DNA from: Siderastrea siderea
Lineage: Eukaryota > Cnidaria > Anthozoa > Scleractinia > Rhizangiidae
Direction: 5' to 3'
Assembly (NCBI GenBank): GCA_964030785.1
Contig: OZ034968.1
Location: 45,882,853-45,946,852, forward strand
DNA: 64,000 bases
A program made the translations under genes and the position numbers. The notes beneath the pieces are model-generated. The model was not told the DNA's origin and searched no databases. It was given only the letters and a program-made list of their open reading frames with translations. Below are positions 24,101 to 35,465 of the stretch, piece by piece (position 1 is the first letter of the stretch; each line of letters begins with the position of its first letter).

Positions 24101-25175
24101 GACTTCTGGAAAAAGCGGCGAGGTTGTCAACTTGAGCATTTTGGCGCGGAAAACTGTAATAAACCTGCCACTCGCCGGACTCACGCAGCTATACGAGTCA
24201 TCTTCCTGTCAAAGTGGGGGGGGGGGAACAGGGGGGTTTGAACCTCCCGCTTCCCGTACTCTTTAATCCCGGTTCCCACCCTGTATTTCTTGGCTCCCGC
24301 CCCTTTGCATTTTTTTGATTGCAAAATATTGCACAATGTTGCATAATTTTTCCCTTTTTCTCCTGCTTCCCGCCACCTTGGGAATCCCGCTTCTCGCCCC
24401 CTCTTCTCCCGGTCTCCCGCCCCCATCCCCCCCCCCACGTCAAAAGCACGTGATCGATCAGCTAACGCAATTCGCAATTCACTTGCACGGAAGACGTCAA
24501 GAGGTCAAAAAATCATCAGAGACCAAGCATTCTTTTTTAAAATTCTTAATTTGTGAAATCCATGGCGTATTTTCCAAGTTTTCCCGTAAAGGGCTTCCTT
24601 ATTCCAAGGTTGGGCCACCAGATCTACGTTATCTGATATCGAGGGAATGTTGGCATTCAGCAGTGAATTTTGGCGCGGTCAACGAATCAATAGTACACTT
24701 TCTCGATCAAGTACGCTTTACTTTCAAACGAAAAACTTTCAAGAAAACAAGATATGAAAAAAATTCGTTTAATGGTCATAGAGTTAACTGCTCAAGGAAG
24801 AAAAACATCATGTTGTTGCATTTCACGTATGCATGAGAGAGCAGACAGAAATGGTTACAGTCAGGTCACGCGGGAGTAGTGCGGTAGTCTTAAGTTGTCG
24901 CGTGAAGAGAAAAAGTTGAAACGTGCGATGAATAGTTTGGTTTGAATCATGTCATTCTTTGACTGAGATAGAATCCAGCCATATTCAAGGCATAAAAATA
25001 AACCATCACGCTCTCTAGAGGAGAATCTCAGTGGAGATTGACTGACACGGGACGATTTTTATGAAAATTCAGCTGACAAAAGCGAGGTAAATCCCCTTAT
25101 CATTGAAATTTCCGCTTACGAGGAAGCTTATTTATGAAAATAAACTAGCAAGAAAAAATCGCACATTACAGTTTG
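21181..25175. repeat. Large inverted repeat, left arm
   Basis: This stretch is the reverse complement of 40815-43411, with about 90-95% identity by eye over long blocks. Both outer ends read ACATGTTCACTATAATTGGT (inverted on the right). Matching landmarks include the block near 22030 and 42550, the CTCACGCAGCTATACGAGTC block at 24180 and 41570, and the block near 25040 and 40900. The left arm is longer because it has about 1.2 kb (22525-23700) and a 226-bp insertion (24216-24441) that the right arm lacks. No coding sequence is convincing. Two copies of one repeat family in opposite orientation, or arms of one very large element, are both possible. Confidence 0.8.
24216..24441. mobile_element. 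Short insertion with G-run and C-run ends
   Basis: The left-arm copy of the large inverted repeat contains this segment and the right-arm copy does not. It begins with a run of about ten G and ends with a run of about ten C, so its ends are inverted repeats. The flanks share GTCAAA (before 24216 and after 24441), a likely target duplication. The interior is rich in CCCGC repeats and non-coding. It looks like a MITE. Confidence 0.55.
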
Positions 25176-26426
25176 TAATAGCGGCAAGTCTGTAAATCGG
25201 AATTTTCGTGTACCCGTTCATAATTCAGTAGGCCACTTAAATTTGTTCGATTTTAATACAGCATCGAAAAAAAATAAGAAACTCGTCAGTATCAAGCAAG
25301 AGCTGTTTGCTTCGCATAACTAAAAGTGCAGTTGTCTGTGGATCACTATACAGAAATCTCTTTTCTCAACATGAATACAATACAACACTGATGATGTTTG
25401 CCAAAAACAATATGAAAAGTTTAAAGGTACGCTGTGGCTATATGCCTGGCAGCCGGGCACAGTCTCAAATAGATTAAATGCAGTCAAAAATTTTCACCAA
25501 ATTTCCCCAGAAAGCCTTTCTTAAACCTCATGAAACTATTACATGTTTGTTTAGAAATGTCAAGCGATTCCAAAAATTATTTTGGCTGTGTAGTTGATGG
25601 GATATTTTGGCGTGGGCATATACTATGAAATCGCTATGACCTTGACACTTGGCTCCATCTGCTATAAACACTAATTTTGTGTTTACACGTATCGGACATA
25701 AATTTTCTGCTCGACGTACCTGCCTTGAAACCTTTGAAATCGAAACCTGTGTCGGTTATCTTTTAGGCCAAACCCGGCGGCCTGTCAATGCCAGTCTAAG
25801 AGGAATTGCAAACGCTACAGATATGTTACACTGCACAGTGAAAGCCGAGGACGGTTCAAAAACATGTTAGTGATAAATGTTCCTAGGTGCCTCCTAAAGC
25901 ACAAGCAGTTACAGGAACAATGATCTTCAAAACAGCCTTGCGCGAAAGGGACGAGGACAGGCACTATGACCATGGAAACTGTGTGAGGAACAACGACACA
26001 AAATGCAACCCCTATGTTAAGTTCACGTTTATTTGAACTTAAATTTCAATATTCCTTGCGATATTTGGCGAAAAGAAACTGCCACGTTCTTGCCAGACAA
26101 ACAAAAAACATCTTCGATAGGTGGAGGAAAACCTAATAATCGTACTTTCTCAGACACATCTGTGTTATCAGCGCAAAATTGTCTCATGTAGTTGTAACAG
26201 TAGCTTTTCTGTCACAATTCCTTTGCGTGGTTTGTTTGGTTTAAGGTGACTAGAAAGGGTTTTTTAATCGTTATAATCCTTTTGAAACGAGGAAAGATTA
26301 CAAAGAAATATTTCTGACAGTGTGGGTAAACTATAGGCATGGATGCAAAAAATCAGGATGGTCACCGAGCAAAATTTCGAGATAAAAACAAATGTTTCAT
26401 GCACGTTTTATTTCCGATTAGTGCGA
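25176..26426. other. Non-coding stretch inside the inverted-repeat loop
   Basis: AT-rich sequence with no supported gene. A 73-codon ORF near 25650 has no recognisable domain and is probably chance. Confidence 0.4.
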
Positions 26427-26664
26427 TTTTATGCTATCCCTCTGGAATGTTCATGTCTTCTCAAACAAATTTAACAGGGGCTAGTTACTGTTGTCAGCGG
26501 TAGCTCAGTTTGATGGGCCAGAAGAAAAGACACACACCTTTTGTCTGGATAAATTTTGGCTATGTGCAAGCAACACAGCCGCTTTAATATTCCAAAATTC
26601 ATTGCAAAAATAAACGACACGATAAAACAAAAGCTACGCCCATCAAAGGTGAGGGCAATGAACT
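26427..26664. repeat. 240-bp direct repeat, first copy
   Basis: This block and 26928-27164 are nearly identical, with only scattered substitutions and small indels. Both contain TTCATGTCTTCTCAAACAAA and AGCTACGCCCATCAAAGGTG. The second copy abuts the 3' end of the DIRS-order element. Internal TAGCTCAGTTTGATGGG resembles a tRNA box A, but no box B follows. Confidence 0.8.
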
Positions 26665-26927
26665 GCAACCCTAACATATAAAGAGACAGAGGGAGGAAAG
26701 GACAATGTGGGAGGAGGTGGGTTAAAATTGTAGCTCTGAAACTCAACAAATTGCTCGAGGCTAGATCGCTAGAAGCACATGGCATACAGGTCTAGAGGGT
26801 ATACCCACTAACCAATTCAAGGATACCCCTAGAGTATTGTCCTTCCCTCACGTGTTCAAAATTGAAGTTAATCAATGACAGCGAGGGATATCAAAATTTT
26901 TATTGTCAGGCCGGTAATGCCTTTATA

Positions 26928-27164
26928 CTATCCCTCTGAAATGTTCATGTCTTCTCAAACAAATTTAACAGGGGCTAGTTACTGTTGTCAGCGGTAGCTC
27001 AGTTTGATGGGCCAGAAGAAAAGACACACACCTTTTGACTGGATAAATTTTGGCTATGTGCAAGCAACACATAGCCGCTTTAATATTCCAAAATTCATTG
27101 CAAAAATTAACGTCACAATAAAACAAAAGCTACGCCCATCAAAGGTGAGGGCAATGAACCGCCA
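26928..27164. repeat. 240-bp direct repeat, second copy
   Basis: Second copy of the block at 26427-26664, about 500 bp downstream in the same orientation. It ends at about 27164, where the DIRS-order element appears to start. A local duplication or two insertions of the same short element could explain the pair. Confidence 0.8.
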
Positions 27165-27258
27165 AAGCTCACTTGGGTAAAGTGGGCAGCCCCACCCTAG
27201 CACTGACAACAGGGACTAGTCTCTGGAGGAACACAGACAACAAAAAGCCGAAAGACAA

Positions 27259-27522
27259 GCAGCTACCCCTGCAAGCTACTGCAGTGATGTGTAAGAATAC
27301 AGATTATTATGAGGAGCAGAACAGTTACCCCTGCAAACTGCGCTGCATATAGGCAAAGAAAATTCCAAACAAGCTACCCCTGTAAACTGTTTGGAAGTTT
27401 ACATTACGACTAACTAAAAGATCAAATGGTGAGCGCAGTTGCCCCTGCAAACTATGCTCCTGTAACCCCTAAAGAATAATCAGCCAGACAATGAAACAGC
27501 CACCCCTGTAGACTGGTTTGTC
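27259..27522 (-). promoter_or_regulatory. Five hairpins with a conserved nine-base loop in the 3' UTR
   Basis: Five inverted repeats lie 50-65 bp apart downstream of the recombinase gene. Their loops on the plus strand are ACCCCTGCA, ACCCCTGCA, ACCCCTGTA, GCCCCTGCA and ACCCCTGTA, starting at 27265, 27327, 27376, 27441 and 27502. Stems are 4-9 bp and differ in sequence, e.g. GCAG-aa-CAGTT with AACTG-cg-CTGC, and GAGC-gc-AGTT with AACT-at-GCTC. In the element's sense RNA the loop reads U(G/A)CAGGGG(U/C). Conserved loops on compensating stems point to an RNA-level signal. The first hairpin is the weakest. The function is unknown. Confidence 0.7.
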
Positions 27523-27560
27523 ATGGTCGAGAAGCAGCCATATTCCAAACCAACAATTGC

Positions 27561-28562
27561 CTAAGAAGGAGAGCTGAAACAAGTAGGTGTACTTTGCAAA
27601 CTAGGTAGGCGAATGTACTTTTTAAAAGCATCTGATTTCCATCGCCCCAAAAGACGAATCTGGGTTTCGGAATAGCCACACTCGGCAGCGTGGAAGGCTG
27701 CTCCGATGCGAAAGCTATGACCCTTATATCTGTCTAGGTTAAGACCACAGCTCTTGATTGCCCTTGCCAACCAGTCGCAAAATTCAGAACGGGTAACAGG
27801 TGACCCATCCAGATGCTGAAAAATGGGTCCTGGCCGACAAACTCGGAATTGGAGGTAAACAAGGAGGGTGTCGACTGGGCAAACGACCGGCTGACGCATA
27901 AGAACCACGGAGAGTGGTGGCTCATTGTCATGGTGTTTAAAGGAATAAAAAGTAACCTTTATTGCCTCAGTGTCCCCACACACAGTAGACAACTTTTCCA
28001 ACTGCTGCAACTGTAACACAGCTGGTGATTGTTTGGTGACTGTGATTTCACCAATGCGCAAAAAGGCATAAAAAGCCATAGCACACATAGCTTTAAACAT
28101 AGTGGAAACGTAGTGAGAATCCAAAATACTGGGGCACTGCTGAAAAATCTTTGTTAATATGGGAATGGAGAGTGGCATCTGCATATCAAAGCACGGGTCG
28201 ACCTTTCCATACCCTTTTAACATCTCTAGAATAAAAAATACTTTGGTGGGATCGGAAACACCTCCCAGTGCAGAAACATAGGTACTGACTGTGGAAGAAG
28301 CGTAATTTTGCTGATATAAATGGGCAATGAAAAGAGCCAGTGTCGCTGGAGGGACTGGGAAATCAGATGACGGATTACCGACAGTGCTGAAAAGAAAATG
28401 GCAGTACAGCTTCCAGGCACGGCGATAGGTTGGAATTGAAGATGGCTGCAAACTAGAACTAATTAAGTGGGTCACTACATCCTCCAATTTTGAGGCTGCA
28501 TGGGTGGAGGGACAACCGTTGGAGTTGGGTGCATGTGAGTGGGGGCGAGCTGCTGGAAACAC
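27561..28562 (-). CDS. Tyrosine recombinase of the DIRS-order element
   Basis: The frame of 333 codons is uninterrupted. The N-terminal ~120 residues form a SAM-like DNA-binding region (SSIPTYRRAWKLYCHFLF, YASSTVSTYVSALGG). The catalytic half has FYAFLRIGEI with the first arginine, GHSFRIGAAFHAA with the H-x-x-R pair, LLGRWKSDAF, and the nucleophile tyrosine in KKYIRLP. It integrates or resolves the DNA circle in place of a DDE integrase. The apparent start overlaps the end of the RNase H frame by about 75 bases in another frame, so translation may use reinitiation or frameshifting. The frame looks intact although the element is disrupted. Confidence 0.88.
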   Translation of the reverse strand: MFPAARPHSHAPNSNGCPSTHAASKLEDVVTHLISSSLQPSSIPTYRRAWKLYCHFLFSTVGNPSSDFPVPPATLALFIAHLYQQNYASSTVSTYVSALGGVSDPTKVFFILEMLKGYGKVDPCFDMQMPLSIPILTKIFQQCPSILDSHYVSTMFKAMCAMAFYAFLRIGEITVTKQSPAVLQLQQLEKLSTVCGDTEAIKVTFYSFKHHDNEPPLSVVLMRQPVVCPVDTLLVYLQFRVCRPGPIFQHLDGSPVTRSEFCDWLARAIKSCGLNLDRYKGHSFRIGAAFHAAECGYSETQIRLLGRWKSDAFKKYIRLPSLQSTPTCFSSPS

Positions 28563-28660
28563 TGGATCTGCAAACGGGACAAAGAATCCGCCAAATTATT
28601 GTGAATTCCTGGAACATGGCGGGCTCGAAACAAAATGTTATGCTTGAGACAAGAAAGAAC

Positions 28661-29804
28661 GGCTTTCGTTACTTTTAAGGGACTCGCGCTTTACAGAGAA
28701 ATGCTCGCGCAAAATGGCGTAATCATGTCTACGCGAAATGACGAATTTTTGGCGTGAGCAAATTAAAGAAAAGAAAAAAATGAATCTTTTCGAATTTGTC
28801 AATGTTATTTTCTCGTTAGAAACAACAATAGAGTGGTTGAAAGCAAGAAAGTTGTTGAAATCAATCCATACCTGTGAAGATTGTAAAATTCCGTGTTCGT
28901 GGACGAAGGATTCCGCGAAGAACGACAAGTACTTTTGGCGATGTTCACAATGCAAAAAAAAGTATTCAATTCGTTGCAGCAGTTTCTTCGAGGGCAGTCA
29001 CCTCAGTTTACAGGTTCTCCTCACAATTGTGTACCTGTTCTCATTGAAGATTCCGTTGTATATCTGTGAAAAACTGTTGAGTGGACTGGTTTCACATCGA
29101 GTGTTGATAGACTGGTTCAACTTTTGTAGAGAAGTTATGGCGATGAACATACGGCGAAATCCGATCAAGCTCGGCGGTCCAGGCAAAATTGTGGAAATTG
29201 ATGAATCTAAATTTGGAAAGAAGAGAAAATACAATCGAGGAAGGATGCCAAATCCTGGAACGAGACAGCAACAATTTCGTACTGTGGGTTGTTGACAGGC
29301 GAGATAGAGAATCACTGCAACCGCTGATCCAAGAAACAATTCTCCATGGAACAATGATTTATTCCGATGATTACTCAGTTTATAGAAACCTAGATCAAAT
29401 CGGCTACGGACACGAAATTGTAAACCACTCGGTAGAATTTGTAAATGAAAACGGAGCACACACAAACACTATGGAAGGTTTCTGGGGTGTTTGGAAAGCA
29501 GCTTTCAAACAGATGCGCGGATGCTGTAATATTGAAATGTGTCGATTACACTTGTACGAAATAATGTACAGAGGTCGTTATCCAGGAGATATTTTCACCT
29601 CACTTTTGAAAGATATTTCGTTCTTTTATAATGTGTAAATTTGGAACTTTTTATACTGTGTAAATTTGGAATTTTTGGAACTTTTTTGAATAATTTGTAA
29701 TTAATGATGACGCGTATTAAATTCTCATGTTGACGCCATTTTGCGCGAGCATTTAGAGTTGTTTTTCTCTGTAAAACGCGAGTCCCTTAAAAGTAACGAA
29801 AGCC
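28661..29804 (+). mobile_element. Merlin transposon nested in the DIRS-order element
   Basis: The terminal inverted repeats start GGCTTTCGTTACTTTTAAGG at 28661 and match the reverse complement of the end at 29804. They extend about 60 bp with small differences, through the CGCGAG and GCTCGCGCAAAATGGCG blocks. GAAAGAAC occurs directly outside both ends (28653-28660 and 29805-29812), an 8-bp target duplication as known for Merlin. The single gene is an IS1595/ISXO2-type transposase. Removing 28661-29812 rejoins the RNase H frame of the host element. Confidence 0.92.
28738..29638 (+). pseudogene. Merlin transposase, one frameshift
   Basis: The first frame, 28738-29245, contains an N-terminal zinc ribbon: CEDCKIPCSW, FWRCSQCKKKYSIRCSSFF. 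It continues to the first catalytic aspartate in IVEIDESKFGKKRKYNRGR. The frame shifts near 29250, and the second frame to 29638 has LWVVDRRDRESL, the second aspartate in MIYSDDYSVYRNL, and NENGAHTNTMEGFWG with the final glutamate. The three acidic residues and the HTNT-EG signature match the IS1595/Merlin family. One small indel is the only visible lesion. Confidence 0.88.
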
Positions 29805-29812
29805 GAAAGAAC

Positions 29813-30151
29813 AAGCTTCCGTACAAAGGACATTAGGAAGGGGTCCCGGCATGAATTCTTATTAATAGCATGGACTAATGCTTCATTATCTGTGAAAAAG
29901 AGAACCCGCTTATTTTTCATCCTATGACCCCATAACAGTACACTGAGGACAATTGGATAAAACTCGAGGACAGCGATATTGTATGATTTCCAGGACTCAG
30001 GCCACTCACCATAACACCACTGGTCACCAAAAACAGCCCCAAAACCTAATGCCTCTGATGCGTCAGTGTATAGATGAAGAGTGGATGAAGTTAACCACCC
30101 TTCACCACAGGCAGACCACCCTCTGTGTTCGTAGTTAATAATTGTTGACAA
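29813..30151 (-). pseudogene. RNase H domain of the DIRS-order element, split by Merlin
   Basis: The frame reads WLTSSTLHLYTDASEALGFG, then FGDQWCYGEWP, NIAVLEFYPIVLSVLLWG and FFTDNEALVHAINKNSCRD, covering the D, E and D of the DIRS-type RNase H. It is broken at KLVL-S by the Merlin insertion. On the other side (28652-28563 and beyond) it resumes as CLKHNILFRARHVPGIHNNL and ADSLSRLQI, which supplies the last aspartate. The link back to the RT is also lost: upstream of 30151 there is a stop, then unrelated sequence. About a dozen residues between RT and RNase H appear to be missing. Confidence 0.8.
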
Positions 30152-30154
30152 AGG

Positions 30155-30742
30155 TCATGTTGAAATCAATGGCGCGTATAAGAAGATATATGGAGAAACA
30201 GTAGGTCGGCTTCGATTTACTACAAAATATAGAGTTTACTCTAAATTATTCAATAAAAGTTAAGATGAAATGTCAAATGAGTCTTGTGTCATGTTTTTTT
30301 GCCGCCGCGAGCCTTTTGAGGCGTTATTTTGCGAGATTATTTAGCGACCGGTGGTAGAGAGAGAGAAGAGAGAACAAGGCTTGCAAGTCGGCCGCCGCCA
30401 GCAGCGACCGACTCCACTTCAAACCGGAATTAACGCCAAACTACTGAAAATCTCACCTATCTGACGACGGCTATCGATCGCTGAGTTGTTGCTCTATCTC
30501 TTCGCCAAATTTGAACTTCATCCCTCCAACAGTTTCCGAGAAAATCCATGCTGAATTCGTGCATACGGCTTTCTCAATATGATCGGTGCTCGACTCAGCG
30601 ACCAGAGACATTCCGATCACGCCGGCCGTTTCAAATTCACCAATCAGCGCTTGGCATCCCGTGGCAGCTCGCCGCGGTTCAAAACCCCAACCCTGCCCCG
30701 CACAGGAGTTTTGACACTTCCGCTGCTTAAAACGGAAGTCAC
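30155..30742. other. GC-rich 590-bp segment of unknown origin
   Basis: This segment lies between the broken DIRS-order RNase H and the left end of the P-like element and matches neither. The right half is CpG-rich, with CCAAT boxes near 30640 and 30750 and GCCGCCGC near 30390, so it could be a captured promoter. A 93-codon frame on the minus strand (30752-30471) has no known domain. No equivalent segment occurs on the right side of the P-like element. Confidence 0.35.
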
Positions 30743-30874
30743 TTTCGGCCAATCAGCTGATATTAACATGTAAACACCGTGCCGGGAACTCGTCCCGGGA
30801 AAATTCAACGAACTTAGGGAAAACCAACGAACGCTACAGCTGTCATGTACCGGTTATTCCCATTGATTTGAAAA

Positions 30875-33800
30875 ATGTATTCATCGGAAGCTAAAAAGAA
30901 ATGGACAGCTCAACAAATGAAGCGCTGTTGGTAAGTTTGACTGTTTAAATGTACAAACATTTTCTATTTGCCGCTATTCAAGCCCAAAAATTACGTTATT
31001 TCAGGTTTATGCAAACGTACGAGTTTTGTGATGGCGCACGACTTCCTCTCGACGAGATAATGGAAAATTTCGATAATGAAAAAGAAAACTTGTACTTTCA
31101 GCTAGAGAGGAGAGATGTACGAGCTATCATCGTGGATGTTTTTGGAGAAGTCAAGGTTGCTCATCAACGGAAAAAAAACGGAAAAAGAAGTACTGTTTTC
31201 TTCGACATTGGAAAGAGAAGTCAGCAAAATAACAGCCCAAGTTGGACTGATTTGACCGTTTCTAACACTTACAATGGATGGATTTTACGTTACAAGGAGT
31301 TAGATCCTCCTGAACTTCATTTCAGTAGGTTGACAGGCGAGTTAAGGGATGGGAAAGAAGTCGTGGTACAACTGAAGGTCGATCCCTTAAGCCTAGACTT
31401 CACCCTTCAATCGTTCTTGGGTCACAAAGTTAATGGTAGTGACATTGGTTTTAACGGAAATCAAAGCTTTGATCTTTTCTTCCTTTTGGAGTATCTTTCC
31501 CGTTTCTCGGTATGTTCAGGAGTTTCTGTTGACCAGCATAATGAGGCTGTGGTTCGTCGTGAAAACGACAATTTCTGTTTTAAAGTCACTCTTGGGAATG
31601 CAAAGAAAGTGTTCGTTTCCACTAAATGCCAACAAATGGTGTCCTCTTCTGGAGTATCGTGTCCTGAGTGTGTTTATCTGAAAAAACTTTTGGCAAAAAG
31701 AAAGGAAACATACATAAACATCATGAAAACAAAAAACTGTTTGCTCAGCGATGAAGACAAAATAGAAAAGATTAATATTGTTCTGAAAGAAAAAAGAAAT
31801 GCCATTCAGAGAGAGAAGTATTGGAGACAAAAATTCCAGGATGAGTGCTTCCCTGTAACAAAGGAAGATCACGAAGATTTCGAAACTTTACTTGGCAATG
31901 TGGACAAAAAAAAAATGAAAGGAGAGATGGCCCTCCTCCTTGACCAACAGGTCATGGCTTTAAAGAGCAAATCAGCCAAGGGCCACAGATGGCATCCAAA
32001 GTAAGTCTTACTGAAAAATAACGATTCCGAGCAGTATAAAAAAGTATGTCTGGGCAGTTTGCAAGCTTGTGCAAGTAGGGGAAAGGGGTTGGGGCACAAC
32101 CTGGGGGATACTTCATTAAAATGTATATATAACGGGCGACAAATGACCACCCAGAATATACCCAAGTACCCCCCCCCCCCTGGGGGACTACATAAACTCA
32201 TTTACACATAGGGGTGTATGAGATGAAAGGGGGAGGGGAAAACTGAGGAAGAATACACTAAAAATATGATTTGGAGAAGGGTGGTTGAAGAGCATTTAAA
32301 CATTGACTGGCCAATAAACTATAGCTAACTATATTTCAGTTAAAAATAGATACAGTCCATGCATATGGCTACTATTAGTTGTCGCAAACTCGCAGACAGA
32401 TAGAAACATCTAATAATTTACTTTCAATGAAATCATAACATTTTTATTTGAATTAAAATAAAATTTAAATTCATTATTAACACTTTTCTATTTTATAGGA
32501 TTATAAGGTTATGCCTTGACTTATACTCCACATCCCCCAAAGCATTTGACACCATGAAGCAACATCTTATACTTCCAAGCAAAAGACTTATAAGGTATTT
32601 ATCAAAACAGTTATTTCATATATAACTATTATCTTCTAGCTAAAAACTTTTCTCTTTAACAGAATTACATAAATGAGAATTCTATATTCAATATTAAAAA
32701 ACTTTTCTTGCAGTTATTACAAAAACTCCATTTCCAGTTCTTCTGGCTGGAATTCAGAAGTTGTTGCTTGGTGTCAGAGGGAGGCTTCAAGACTTAATTT
32801 GAAAGAGAAAGATCTCTGGGGTGGTCTAATATTTGATGAGATGACAATACAGGTAAATGAGATTGAAATTCAAGCATCCGCAGTGATCCCCAAAGAAAAT
32901 ATTACCTTATTTCTAAGAACTATTGTCTTAATATTAATAGCTTCGATCTAGCAATTAACTTAAAAAGAAAAATAAAACAATTAAAAATATTAATGATATA
33001 AGTCAAAATTATATCCACCCCCTTGTAATTCATTTTAATACAGGAGGATTTGGAGTTTGTCAGAGTTGGAGGTCAGAAAAAGCTTATCGGTGCTGTTGCC
33101 CTTGGACAAAGTTATGAAGATGGAAGATGTTTAGTTCAAGGTAAGAGAAATATCATTTGAATTAAGGTGCAAATAATTTGGCTGTGTCGTATGTGTTTCC
33201 TGAAATATGTAAGGTTAACGGAATTGCATGTTAAGATATATATAATCTTTGCAAATTTATATATGAAATTGAATAAAATCAAATTACTTATTTTTGTGAA
33301 GTGATTGCTTGCTCAAAGAAACTAACTTTAATTGCACCTTTGAATATAATTCTTCTGTCTGATCTCTTAAAATTAATCATTTTACAGGCAACAATGGACC
33401 TGAGCTGGCATCAAAAGTAATGCAATTTGCACTGGTCACTGACAGTGGTTTTCGCTTTGCACTGGCGCACTTCCCTGTAAAAAGCATGCCTGCTGTTACC
33501 CTCCTGGAGAAGTTTTGGGAAGGGATAGAACTCTGTGAAAGAGCAGGGTTTAGGTAACTATAACAAAGTCTCGATATTTACAAGTATATAATATACGATG
33601 ATCTGACATTCTCTTTCAATAAAATAACAGTGCCACAATGGTTTTTAATTGCTAATTTTTTCTGGCCAGAATTTACTGGGTAGTATGTGACGGAGGTGAG
33701 CCAAACAGGTCTTTCCTGAAGCTGCTTTTTCCATTTCAAGTACATCCAGCAGACCACCAGTTTGTTGCTGAGAACTTGCATACTGGAGAAAAAATTGTTG

Positions 33801-35074
33801 CCATGGCAGACTCAAAGGTAATTTACCAAAAAAATGACAAACCCCCATCCCACCCTGGGGCATAACATTAATAGATGTGCTTTTTTTTATAGCATAATTT
33901 CAAGAAAATCAGAAACCACCTGGAAAAAAGCACCCTTGCAGAAAATGGCCCAAGAAGATTAACAGTTAACAATTCCTTTATAATCTTCAAGTTCTGGAAA
34001 GATGCGTACGAGTGGGATCAGTCAAATCACTCTCTTCCTCTGCATGAGAAACTGACTGATGCCCATTTTGACTTAACACCACAATCCAGGATGAGAAACA
34101 GCCTAGCAGAGGATGTACTGGATGACAGAATGTTATATCTTATGGAGGTATTTAGTTTGATTATTACGTACACCTTTGACTAACATTAACTGATGTACTG
34201 TTGAGTGCATATAATATATTGTCCTAAATAAAAACTAACAATTGTAGCCTATGCTGCGGCAGCTGGCCTAATAATTAACCGGTAGTTGCATATATCAGTT
34301 TGACATAACTAATAATAGTGTCACTGTACCATAAAAGTATATTACTTTGTAAATCTTATACATGCTTACTAATTATACATGCATACATATCCAGCTACAT
34401 GTACTGCATACAGTACCAATGATCATTGATGTGTTGATATGTCATATTGCAAAAAAAGAAAATTATTGAATAATTTTTTTAACTCAAAAACTAAAATTCA
34501 ATATTTTTGTATATTCCTCCTCTAGAAATACAAAGAGCATTTGGCTAGTATTGGCAAAACAGCTGAGGCAGAGGCACTAAAAGAACCCATCAGGCTTTTG
34601 CAGTACACAAGCAAGCTGATTGATCTTTTTTCAAGGAAAGACATGATTTCAACTGTCCATGACACCAGGCTGATCAAGGCTCAAGAGTTTCTAGAATATC
34701 TTCAGAGATGGAAGGACAATGCTAGTTCCCCAAAGGAATTTTTGTCAGACCAGCTGTGGTTTGATTTAAGATCAATGATCACTGGTCTGCAGAAGGTTGT
34801 AGAAATTAAAATGGCTCATTTTAAGGAAGCTAGCATTAAGCCCGTAATAATAAACCAAGATATTTTAGAGAACATATTTTGTCAGGTACGAGGATCGAAT
34901 GGACAAAATAATCATCCTAAATATTATATGTACAGTTCAACCTTAACTGCTGTAAATATTGGACAGTCAGTTGTTAGCAAAAAGGGGAATGCTTTCAGTA
35001 ATGGAAAACCAGCAGCTCTTCCATTTGCTGGCCTGCCTGTGGAACACCCTTTTTCTAGGAAAAGAAAACTTTAA
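30875..35074 (+). CDS. P-element/THAP9-like transposase, nine exons
   Basis: Exons are 30875-30930, 31005-32000, 32499-32594, 32714-32852, 33044-33140, 33388-33553, 33670-33817, 33893-34147 and 34526-35074. All introns are GT-AG. The exons sum to 2502 bases with no frame break, giving about 833 residues, so the gene looks intact. P-family marks in order are LILPSKRLI (~377), GGLIFDEMTIQ with the first Asp (~420), LIGAVALG, VCDGGEPNRSF with the second Asp (~521), HNFKKIRNHL (~567) and a C-terminal QDILENIFCQVRGSNGQNN with acidic residues. No THAP zinc finger is seen at the N-terminus; MYSSEAKKKWTAQQMKRCW stands there instead. It should bind and cut the 43-bp repeats. Confidence 0.85.
32153..32260. 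repeat. C-run and G-rich tract in an intron of the P-like gene
   Basis: A run of about twelve C at 32169-32180 followed by TGGGGGAC, then a G-rich stretch near 32226-32240. It lies in intron 2 of the transposase gene. A similar run of about eighteen C occurs downstream of the gene at 35194-35211. Confidence 0.6.
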
Positions 35075-35465
35075 ACTGTATAATTAATATATATTATAAT
35101 TAATTGCATTTATTTAAGGAGAACTGTTTGCAATTGTGACTGGTTCCAGAATGGAAAATACCCATACCCCCATGGAAGGGATTTGCCCTATGACCCCCCC
35201 CCCCCCCCCCCTCCGGCACCCTTCTGGAAATTCCAATTTAGTTTCATACATGGCTTTACAGTTTTGGCTCTTAGTATGACCTTCCCTCCTCCATGGAATT
35301 TACAATCACAGTTGAGCGGGTATCGGAAAGTTTTCAGGATCCACTGTCACACATGATAATTTGCACAGAAAAAACATGAATGCATTGCAATTATGAGTAA
35401 ATTGCATATATGTGAAGCCAATTTGTTGTTAAACCCTGGACTTTTAACCTCAAAGTTTGTTTGGC

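Noticed and set aside
25649..25870. 73-codon ORF with several Cys
   Set aside because: No pattern of a zinc finger, no splice context, no neighbour to support it.
26500..26560. tRNA-like box A (TAGCTCAGTTTGATGGG) in the 240-bp repeat
   Set aside because: No box B, T-arm or acceptor stem follows at the right distance, so neither tRNA nor SINE can be claimed.
27241..27522. Simple tandem repeat of a 60-bp unit
   Set aside because: Only the short loop sequence is conserved; the sequence between units is unrelated. Hairpins explain it better.
30471..30752. 93-codon ORF on the minus strand
   Set aside because: Lies in a GC-rich, promoter-like block, starts inside the P-like terminal repeat, and has no recognisable domain.
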